A program made the position numbers and the translations under genes. From NCBI GenBank assembly GCA_030044295.1, contig JASHWB010000339.1:1-5433 (forward strand): a stretch of 5,433 nucleotides of DNA, written 5' to 3'. The stretch is from Candidatus Acidiferrales bacterium (GTDB lineage: Bacteria; Acidobacteriota; Terriglobia; Acidiferrales; UBA7541). Shown piece by piece: positions 1 to 5,433 of the stretch (positions within the stretch are counted from its first letter, which is position 1; each line of letters opens with the position of its first letter). Under the pieces are notes generated by a model. That model did not search any database and was not told where the DNA came from. It was given only the letters and a program-made list of their open reading frames with translations.

Positions 1-720
1 CGATTCCGCGATGGGCACCATGCGCACGAGCTGCTGGAAATCGAGAATTTCCGCAGCAGACGTGACGGCCGAAACCTGGGCCACGCGCGTGGTTGTGGTG
101 AGATCGACGACTTTTATTTCATCCGCGGCGCTTAAGTAGTCCAGGACAATATTGAACAGGAACCGGTCGAGCTGCGCTTCGGGCAGCGGATAGGTGCCTT
201 CGAGCTCGATCGGGTTCTGCGTGGCGAGAACGAAGAACGGCGACGGCAAAATGTAATTGTTGCCGCGAACCGTGCAGGAAAGTTCCTGCATCGCTTCGAG
301 CAGCGCCGACTGCGTTTTGGGCGGAGTGCGGTTCACTTCGTCAGCAAGAAGAATGTTGGCGAAGATGGGGCCTTGGACGAACGTCCAGCGGCGGTGGCCG
401 GTGGTGGGATCTTCCTCGATGATGTCCGTACCGGTGATGTCCGACGGCATCAGGTCCGGCGTGAACTGAATGCGCTTGAAGATGAGGCCCAGCGTTTGCG
501 CGATGGTGCGGACCATGAGCGTCTTGGCCGTGCCGGGCAGGCCGGTGATCAGACAATGCCCGCCGACAAACAGCGCGGTGAGAACCTGGTCGAGCACTTC
601 GTCCTGGCCGACGATGACGTTACGAACCTGTGCCAGGATGTTTTCGCGGGCGGCATGAAAGCGATCGACGCGCTTTTGAAGATCTGCGGAATTCAGATTC
701 GTTTCGGCGGTAGTGGCCAT
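1..720 (-). CDS. moxR: MoxR-family AAA+ ATPase (N-terminal 240 residues, 3' end outside window)
   Basis: I translated this by hand from ATG at 720-718; the frame stays open to base 1, giving 240 residues of a family usually about 320-350 long. A helical N-terminus leads into NVIVGQDEVLDQVLTAL. Walker A is GLPGTAKT (60-67; Lys66, Thr67), Walker B is ILLADE (123-128; Asp127, Glu128) followed by VNRTPPKTQSALLEAMQE, sensor 1 is ATQNP (Asn169), and the likely arginine finger is in QLDRF (Arg186). All core ATPase residues are present; the C-terminal lid is cut off by the window. There is no signal peptide, so it is cytoplasmic. MoxR proteins act as chaperones or remodelling factors, commonly with VWA or DUF58 partners encoded next to them; such a gene may follow outside the window (inference). 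It starts 14 bases after the TPR-peptidase stop, with a strong Shine-Dalgarno, so it is likely co-transcribed with the genes upstream. Confidence 0.95.
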   Translation of the reverse strand, partial: MATTAETNLNSADLQKRVDRFHAARENILAQVRNVIVGQDEVLDQVLTALFVGGHCLITGLPGTAKTLMVRTIAQTLGLIFKRIQFTPDLMPSDITGTDIIEEDPTTGHRRWTFVQGPIFANILLADEVNRTPPKTQSALLEAMQELSCTVRGNNYILPSPFFVLATQNPIELEGTYPLPEAQLDRFLFNIVLDYLSAADEIKVVDLTTTTRVAQVSAVTSAAEILDFQQLVRMVPIAES

Positions 721-729
721 CGATTCTCT

Positions 730-734
730 CTCCT
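730..734 (-). promoter_or_regulatory. Ribosome binding site of the MoxR gene
   Basis: On the minus strand AGGAG lies at 734-730, nine bases before ATG at 720-718, inside the purine-rich run AGGAGAGAGAA. It fills almost the whole 14-base gap after the TAG stop of the TPR-peptidase gene and fixes the MoxR start. It is the best Shine-Dalgarno in the window, so MoxR can probably initiate independently of upstream translation. Confidence 0.8.
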
Positions 735-2936
735 CTATTGGGAACCGTGGAGCTGCAAGAGCAACTTTTGCGCGGGCTGATAGTCCGGCGCGGCCTCGAG
801 CGAAGCGAGAACGCAATTTTCGGCTTTGTCGCGCTGGCCGGAGTCGTAGTAAGCCTCCGCCAGATCGTATTCTGCGGAGGCCTTGTCGAGCGGATTCATG
901 TCTACGACCGCATTGAACTCGCGGACCGCGCCAGCGTAATTGTGCTGCGCAAGCCAGAGCGCGCCGAGCCGACGGTGGACCTCCGCGTCGAGCGGATAAA
1001 TCCAGTTGATGCGATTCAGCGTGGCGGCGGCCTTTTGCGGCTGGCTCAAATCCTGTTCGAGGCTGGCGAGTTCTTTCAGTGTATCGGGATCGCGGCCGCC
1101 CTGGCGCTCGTAATCGGTCAATTCCGCGGCTGCGGCGGTTTTGTTGCCCTTGGCAACGTCCGCTTCGGCGATGAATTCGTAGGCATTCGCGTCATATATA
1201 TATTGCGGGTATAGCTGCACGACCTCCGGGCCTTCTTTCAGCACCGCGTCGTAGTTATGAGCCTCCGCGTCGGCCGCTAATTGTTTTAGCGCGTCGTGCC
1301 ATTTGTCAAAATTCTGCGGCACCGAGCCGAGGTCTTGGTACAGCCAGGCCTGAAATTCCTTGTCGAACTCTTCCGCGCTCATGCCGAGATTCTGCTGGAT
1401 CGCGTCGGCTGTAGTTGTTCGGTGCGCGAAGGAGTGGACCATGTCGAGCAGCTTCTGGTTTCCCCAGCGGTTTTGGATGTAGTCGCAGATGCGCCCGGCT
1501 TGATAGTAGGAGACGACGACTTGCGCATCGTAGTCGGGGCGCACGAAGCCGCGGTCGAGCTGGGTGACCGGCAGCAGTTTTTTGTCGCGCAGCGCGACGA
1601 CGATATCGGGCGTGATCGGGTCGCCCCATTCGGGATCAGCTTGCGTCTCCTCGTGAACGGCAAGGCCCTCGGTGAACCACCGCGGAACGCGGTGATTGGT
1701 GGCCGTAAGGATGTAGACATGGCTCATTTCGTGCCACAGCGTGCTGGCCCAGTTGAAATCGCCCGGCTTGCGTGCCGAGGGGCTATCCATCACGACGACG
1801 AGACCGAAGGTGACGCCGAGCGCGCCAAGTCCGGGCATGCCCAGCGTGCGAACGGCGAAATCTTCATGATCAGAATACGCTTCGACCTGGACCGGGCCGG
1901 GCAGCGCCATTTCATATTTCTTGTTGTACGTGGCCATGGCGCGCTGAATGATTTCGTCGAAATAGGGACGCAGCAGATCGGCTTCGCTTTTGTTGAGCTT
2001 CAGGATGGCGTCGCCGTCGTGAAAAACATCGTAATTTTTTTCGCTATCGAGCAGACGCAGGCTGTTGACGGTGGCGGCGTCGCGATAGCCATTGTCGTAG
2101 CAGATCACCAATTGCTTCTGGGCTTCGTCGTCTTCGGCAAGGCGCATCAGATTGACGCCGAGTTCGGAACGAGCGGACCAGAGCTGCGGGTCGGCTGCGA
2201 TCGCTTTGCGGTAGTACGCGATGGCGTCGTCGTAGCGGTAATTCAGGACCAGGTGATGAGCGACGATTGCGTACGCCTGGCCGTAATGCGGATTGACGGC
2301 GATGATTTTCGCGAGCCATGCATCGGGCGAGCGGTCGGCCAGGATTTCGACGGCAGCGTGAATGGCCATGGCGTCGAGAGCGTCGGGCGCGAGATGGATC
2401 GCTGCGTCGGCTTGCTGGACGGCGTCGGCCGGATCGGAATCTTCGAGAGCGAGATTGGCGGCCAGCTCATGCGCGGCGACGAGTTTCGGGTCGAGTTCGA
2501 GGGCTTTGGCGGTCCATTCAACGGCTTTGCTGTCAAATCCGTCGGCACTGACGAGCGCGAGGCCAAGATAGGCCTGCGCGTCTTTGGGGTCGCGCTGCAG
2601 CGCTTCCTTGAAGAGCTGCTCCGCGTCGGTATTGTTGAAGCGCTCGTGGAGCAGCATGCCCCAGCGCACGCGGTAGACGGCGCTCGAATCGTTTTGCGCC
2701 ACGGCTGCGCGGAATTCGTTGTTCGCCTGGTCGTAGTCGCGCAGGCCCCAATCGCCTTCGGCGCGCAGATACGGACTGGAACTGCGCGCGAGCGAATCGT
2801 AGCAGCTTTGCGCTTGCGCCGACTGGCCGTGCAGGCGGAGCTTGGCGCATTCGTCAGGAGTCGTGGCGTGCGCAGCTATGGCGACAGACAACGGGAGCGC
2901 TATGCAGAGAGCCGCGAATGCGAGCGCGCGCTTCAT
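735..2936 (-). CDS. Exported TPR-repeat protein with peptidase MA-like (gluzincin) zinc metallopeptidase domain
   Basis: A 733-residue protein. Residues 1-24 are a signal peptide (MKRALAF, hydrophobic core, AAHA cleavage), with no lipobox, so a soluble periplasmic or secreted location is expected. Residues ~35-295 are helical TPR-type repeats; typical units include AEQLFKEALQRDPKDAQAY and DDAIAYYRKAIAADPQLWSA. Residues ~345-540 form a gluzincin domain of the peptidase MA type: HEMSH at 402-406 gives two zinc-binding His and the catalytic Glu403, and WFTEGLAVHEE supplies the third ligand, Glu423. These residues are intact, so an active zinc protease is predicted; its substrate is unknown. Residues ~548-730 are a second TPR block. 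The start ATG at 2936-2934 overlaps the previous gene's stop as ATGA, with AGGAG 11 bases upstream. The stop is TAG at 737-735. TPR blocks suggest protein-protein docking, most plausibly with the products of the neighbouring genes (inference). Confidence 0.93.
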   Translation of the reverse strand: MKRALAFAALCIALPLSVAIAAHATTPDECAKLRLHGQSAQAQSCYDSLARSSSPYLRAEGDWGLRDYDQANNEFRAAVAQNDSSAVYRVRWGMLLHERFNNTDAEQLFKEALQRDPKDAQAYLGLALVSADGFDSKAVEWTAKALELDPKLVAAHELAANLALEDSDPADAVQQADAAIHLAPDALDAMAIHAAVEILADRSPDAWLAKIIAVNPHYGQAYAIVAHHLVLNYRYDDAIAYYRKAIAADPQLWSARSELGVNLMRLAEDDEAQKQLVICYDNGYRDAATVNSLRLLDSEKNYDVFHDGDAILKLNKSEADLLRPYFDEIIQRAMATYNKKYEMALPGPVQVEAYSDHEDFAVRTLGMPGLGALGVTFGLVVVMDSPSARKPGDFNWASTLWHEMSHVYILTATNHRVPRWFTEGLAVHEETQADPEWGDPITPDIVVALRDKKLLPVTQLDRGFVRPDYDAQVVVSYYQAGRICDYIQNRWGNQKLLDMVHSFAHRTTTADAIQQNLGMSAEEFDKEFQAWLYQDLGSVPQNFDKWHDALKQLAADAEAHNYDAVLKEGPEVVQLYPQYIYDANAYEFIAEADVAKGNKTAAAAELTDYERQGGRDPDTLKELASLEQDLSQPQKAAATLNRINWIYPLDAEVHRRLGALWLAQHNYAGAVREFNAVVDMNPLDKASAEYDLAEAYYDSGQRDKAENCVLASLEAAPDYQPAQKLLLQLHGSQ
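2933..2936 (-). other. ATGA stop/start overlap between the caspase-like and TPR-gluzincin genes
   Basis: ATG (2936-2934) of the TPR-peptidase and TGA (2935-2933) of the caspase-like gene share bases. This is the same four-base arrangement as at the previous junction, which points to coupled, near-stoichiometric synthesis of the two exported proteins. Confidence 0.88.
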
Positions 2937-3874
2937 TTGTTGAGCTGCTCCTGCACCTTGGCGAGTTCGAGGAGCGCCTGAGTGAGCTGCTCTTTGTAGT
3001 CGTCCTGAGACATGGCCGCTTTGTGGTACTTCAGCGTGTCGATCTTGCGCTCTAAATCTTCTTTCTGGGCCAGCAGAGCGCGTTTCGCGGGATCGTTGTA
3101 GGCTCGTTGCTCGGCGCCGATGCGAATCAACGTGAAGTTCGAGAGGAACAGGCCTTCGCCCGTATCGGTTTCCGGTGTACGTGTGGGATCGTGGTCGCCC
3201 GTATCTTCAAAGACGGCATGTTCGGTGGCCAGGCGCTTTTGAGAATCGTAAAAGTCCGCAGTGTGCCGCTGCGCGTATTGGAAAGCTTCCATAGCGGAGA
3301 TGGCGTTGTTTTTGTCGAGATCGGCCTGCGGATCGTGAAGCGCCTGGACGAAATAGCGGGCGAACACGGTGGCGTTTTTCTCGTTGCCGTCTTTGGTGGC
3401 GGCGATCACGGCGCGTCCGCGGCGCTCCAGCGTCATCACCGAGCCGCCGCTAGACTCGGTGGTGTTGACGACCATCTGGCGCTTTGAGGGGATTTGATCG
3501 CAGAGCCTGGCAAGGTCTTGCGCGGTGATGTCCGGGCCGACGAGGTTGAACTTATATTGATAGCCGTCGAAAGTGCCGTGGCCGATCAGGATCAGGACGA
3601 AATCGTCGTCCGGTTTTGCCTCGCTTGCCACACGCACCAGAGTTTGCGTGAGCTGCGTGCGCGTCGCGTCGGTGAGCGTGTAAACGTGCGCGTCGGGGCC
3701 GGTGGATTTCAGTAGCTTATCGAGGTCGCTCGCGAGCTGGGTGAATTCCTGCTCGTAATCGGGTTCGCCGCTAAGTCCCGCGACTGTGACGTAGTAAATT
3801 CCGGCGCGCACAGGGAGTGCAACGAGCAGCGCGCCTATCAACACCGCGGCGAGGCGCCATCGGGCGAATTTCAT
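2933..3874 (-). CDS. Exported caspase/legumain-like (C13-like) protein lacking the catalytic cysteine
   Basis: A 313-residue protein. Residues 1-24 are a signal peptide (basic MKFARWR, hydrophobic core, cleavage likely after PVRA), so it should act in the periplasm. Residues ~25-250 have the caspase-like order: a first strand (GIYYVTVAGL), a strand ending in the His motif LILIGHGTFDG (His99), then strand MVVN leading to TTESSGG at 138-144. In legumain-type C13 peptidases the equivalent motif is ACESGS with a Cys nucleophile; here the position holds Thr, so it is probably a pseudo-peptidase. Residues 185-196 (DLDKNNAISAME) match an EF-hand loop. Residues ~262-313 are a charged helical segment, probably a coiled coil. 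The start was chosen because ATG at 3874-3872 overlaps the upstream TGA (ATGA) and directly precedes the signal peptide. The frame stays open further upstream, but that stretch encodes an implausible Arg-rich sequence lying over the preceding gene. The Shine-Dalgarno is weak (GTGGGG, about six bases before ATG), which fits translational coupling. Confidence 0.88.
   Translation of the reverse strand: MKFARWRLAAVLIGALLVALPVRAGIYYVTVAGLSGEPDYEQEFTQLASDLDKLLKSTGPDAHVYTLTDATRTQLTQTLVRVASEAKPDDDFVLILIGHGTFDGYQYKFNLVGPDITAQDLARLCDQIPSKRQMVVNTTESSGGSVMTLERRGRAVIAATKDGNEKNATVFARYFVQALHDPQADLDKNNAISAMEAFQYAQRHTADFYDSQKRLATEHAVFEDTGDHDPTRTPETDTGEGLFLSNFTLIRIGAEQRAYNDPAKRALLAQKEDLERKIDTLKYHKAAMSQDDYKEQLTQALLELAKVQEQLNK
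2948..2952 (-). promoter_or_regulatory. Ribosome binding site of the TPR-gluzincin gene
   Basis: AGGAG on the minus strand at 2952-2948, within the last codons of the caspase-like gene, 11 bases before the overlapping ATG at 2936-2934. The spacing is slightly long, but together with the ATGA overlap it supports re-initiation by ribosomes finishing the upstream gene. Confidence 0.6.
3871..3874 (-). other. ATGA stop/start overlap between the GATase-like and caspase-like genes
   Basis: The minus-strand sequence ATGA contains the start ATG (3874-3872) of the caspase-like gene and the stop TGA (3873-3871) of the membrane protein. The only upstream purine run is a weak GTGGGG, so translational coupling by termination-reinitiation is the likely mode of expression. 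Confidence 0.85.
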
Positions 3875-5433
3875 ACCACGCCCCACGCCCTGCGCAGAAT
3901 CCACTCGCAGAAAAGCAACAGCAATACGGCGAAGAAAACGGCCGGCATGTTCCAGAGCGATTTGGTGTTGCGCACTGTAATCCCGGCTTCGGAATAAGGA
4001 ATCTGGCTCGCCAGCTTCGAAAGATTTTGCGGGCGCCAGTAGCTTCCGCCGGTTTCCGCGGCGAGTTGCTCGAGTAAGGGCCTGTTTTGCGCGGTGTGAA
4101 AATTCTCGGCGACGCCATCCATGCGCTGGAAGGTGATGTCGTCGCGTCCGATGTCCTGTCCGCCACGCTGGGCGACGACCTCGGCCATGTACGAACCCGG
4201 TTTTTCGGCATTCCAATCGGCTTGGAACGAGCCCGGCGAATCAGGCACGGGCGTCATGTCCACCGTGACGGCCGCTCCATCCGGCCCTGTGATGTGGGCT
4301 TGCACGCTCGCGTCTGTGGCTGGCAGGTAATCGATGTCACGTACTTGCACGGTGATTTTGGTGCGCCCGTCGTCGAAAAGCATCTGGCTGGGAACTGTCG
4401 CCACCACATGGCCCGGCGTATCGGCGACCAGCCAGCGAAGCATCTGCTGCCAGAACATAGCGTGTGTGGAGTCGCCTGCGGGAAGGCCCATCTGCCAGCG
4501 CCACGTACCGGAAGTGGCCATTACAGCCACGCGGCCAAGCCCGTAATTCTGCGTGATCAGCAGCGGCAACTCGCGGCCATCGGCTTTCAAATTGGCCAGC
4601 ACGACGGCGCCGGGTTTGGGATTGCCGGCTTCTTGATAGTCCATCAGGTACGGAAGCTTTTTCCATCGCTCGGCGTTTTCGTTTGGATCATCCGTCAGGC
4701 GGCAGATCAGGCTGTCCTTACCGGCAGCTGTCAGTTCGACTGTGGCGGGGAGGCGGTGAAACGTCTTGTTGTGGTCTGGAAGCGCCACGGGCAGCGCCTG
4801 AGCGACGGGCGAACCGGCCCATCCGCCGTCGGCGAGCGCGAATCGTCCCGCGAGCATCAGGAGCCCGCCACCGCGGCGGTCGACGAATTGACGAATCAGA
4901 TCCTGCTGCGCGGGAGTGAAATATCCAGCCTCGACCGATCCGATAATCAGTCCCTGATATTGGAAAAGATCTTTGGCGTCGGTGGGGAAGCCGTCGGCGA
5001 GTTCCTGCGGGTTTTCGATGCCCTGACGGTAAATCTTATTTTCAGTCGTACGCAGCATCGACGCGATTTCGACGATGGGATCGTCCGTTTCGGCGCGGCG
5101 GATGAACTTGTATTCCCAGCGAGGCTCGCCTTCCACGTATAGAATGCGGCGCTTATCGGCCTGCACATTTACCAGGCGAGTAAGCTCGTTGTTTGCGGTA
5201 TTTGCCTCGCCGGGGAGCGGTGCGATCGAGAAGGTGAGCGCCTTGGCGCCCGCGTCGCCCGCATTCAACAGCAGGGTTTCGGACTGCGATTTGCCGTTGC
5301 CCGCCAGCGCCACGTCACGCGACGCTAGTAGCTTGTCGCCGTCGCGCACCGAAAGCGTAGCCTTTTGCCCAGCGAACCCGTCCTGGTGAAACGTGACGGT
5401 GGCGGCCATGCGGGAGTTGGCCAAGGCGCGCGG
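3871..5433 (-). CDS. Membrane-anchored GATase-like / Ig-like domain protein of a MoxR-VWA cluster (C-terminal part, 5' end outside window)
   Basis: The reading frame is open to the window edge, so the gene is partial: 520 C-terminal residues are visible and the stop is TGA at 3873-3871. Visible residues 1-93 look like a CARDB/Ig-like beta domain, ending in an NNELTRLVNV-type strand. Residues ~94-335 resemble a class I glutamine-amidotransferase-like fold: ILYVEGEPRWEYKF opens it, LIIGSVEAGYF and a GGGLLMLAGRFA strand follow, and GRVAVMATSGTWRW closes it. Residues ~340-440 form a second Ig-like domain. Residues ~450-480 (LEQLAAETGGSYWRP) precede a single transmembrane helix at ~494-513, followed by a basic tail (RRAWGVV). 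Related proteins usually have N-terminal membrane helices and often a VWA domain upstream; here that would lie outside the window. Only two cysteines are visible, neither at a nucleophile elbow, so amidotransferase activity is unlikely. I infer an envelope scaffold or sensor. The gene overlaps the next one by four bases. Domain calls are by eye; the molecular function is unknown. Confidence 0.85.
   Translation of the reverse strand, partial: PRALANSRMAATVTFHQDGFAGQKATLSVRDGDKLLASRDVALAGNGKSQSETLLLNAGDAGAKALTFSIAPLPGEANTANNELTRLVNVQADKRRILYVEGEPRWEYKFIRRAETDDPIVEIASMLRTTENKIYRQGIENPQELADGFPTDAKDLFQYQGLIIGSVEAGYFTPAQQDLIRQFVDRRGGGLLMLAGRFALADGGWAGSPVAQALPVALPDHNKTFHRLPATVELTAAGKDSLICRLTDDPNENAERWKKLPYLMDYQEAGNPKPGAVVLANLKADGRELPLLITQNYGLGRVAVMATSGTWRWQMGLPAGDSTHAMFWQQMLRWLVADTPGHVVATVPSQMLFDDGRTKITVQVRDIDYLPATDASVQAHITGPDGAAVTVDMTPVPDSPGSFQADWNAEKPGSYMAEVVAQRGGQDIGRDDITFQRMDGVAENFHTAQNRPLLEQLAAETGGSYWRPQNLSKLASQIPYSEAGITVRNTKSLWNMPAVFFAVLLLLFCEWILRRAWGVV

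Noticed and set aside
257..780. Several short plus-strand open frames (for example 373-780) over the MoxR gene.
   Set aside because: The minus strand encodes an intact Walker A, Walker B, sensor 1 and arginine finger; the plus-strand frames are shadows without recognisable sequence.
1143..1157. Perfect 6-bp inverted repeat GTTGCC-CTT-GGCAAC, a possible hairpin.
   Set aside because: It lies inside the TPR-gluzincin coding region, has a short stem and no following T-run, so it is not a terminator; a stem of this size is expected by chance in GC-rich DNA.
1194..1204. ATATATATATT run in otherwise GC-rich DNA, a possible -10 element for an internal promoter.
   Set aside because: It encodes Tyr-Ile-Tyr in the TPR region and I see no matching -35 element at suitable spacing; no gene starts shortly downstream of it.
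1296..2981. Plus-strand open frame of 561 codons opposite the TPR-gluzincin gene.
   Set aside because: Its codons face the sense codons exactly, so it is open only because the sense gene avoids TTA, CTA and TCA. Its translation has no recognisable domain, while the minus strand encodes clear motifs (HExxH, TPRs, signal peptide).
3875..4216. Upstream extension of the caspase-like frame by 114 codons.
   Set aside because: The added residues are Arg-rich and low in structure, lie over the preceding gene, and would bury the obvious signal peptide. The ATGA start is far better.
4087..5142. Plus-strand open frame of 351 codons opposite the GATase-like gene.
   Set aside because: It is also in codon register with the sense gene and reflects GC-rich codon choice. 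It has no family resemblance, and the opposite frame has coherent domains and a membrane helix.

Overview
The window is GC-rich (roughly 60% by eye) and every gene I can support lies on the minus strand, so transcription runs from high to low coordinates. The gene set is a large membrane-anchored protein with a glutamine-amidotransferase-like fold, a caspase/legumain-like protein, a TPR protein with a gluzincin peptidase domain, and a MoxR AAA+ ATPase. It resembles the MoxR/VWA ('Bat'-type) clusters of soil Acidobacteria and related phyla. I favour an acidobacterium of the Terriglobia type. This rests on protein style and gene content only, because the window has no rRNA or marker gene.

Layout in the direction of transcription. 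(1) 5433-3871: the C-terminal 520 residues of a periplasmic, membrane-anchored protein with an Ig-like domain, a GATase1-like domain, a second Ig-like domain and a C-terminal transmembrane helix. Its start lies beyond the window. (2) 3874-2933: a 313-residue exported caspase-like (C13-like) protein that keeps the catalytic His motif but has Thr where the nucleophilic Cys should be. It also carries an EF-hand-like loop and a C-terminal coiled coil. (3) 2936-735: a 733-residue exported protein with TPR repeats on both sides of an intact HExxH...E zinc peptidase core. (4) 720-1: the first 240 residues of a MoxR ATPase, cut by the window edge.

Genes 1/2 and 2/3 overlap by exactly four bases (ATGA), and genes 3 and 4 are 14 bases apart with a good Shine-Dalgarno sequence. 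This is therefore almost certainly one translationally coupled operon. No promoter, terminator, RNA gene, mobile element or CRISPR array is visible, and no gap longer than 14 bases lies between genes.

Inferred working model: the MoxR ATPase acts in the cytoplasm as a chaperone or remodelling factor for a VWA/DUF58-type partner encoded outside the window. The membrane protein presents sensory or scaffold domains in the periplasm. The pseudo-caspase and the TPR-gluzincin are exported partners that bind and perhaps cleave envelope proteins. As far as I know the combined function of such a cluster is not experimentally established.
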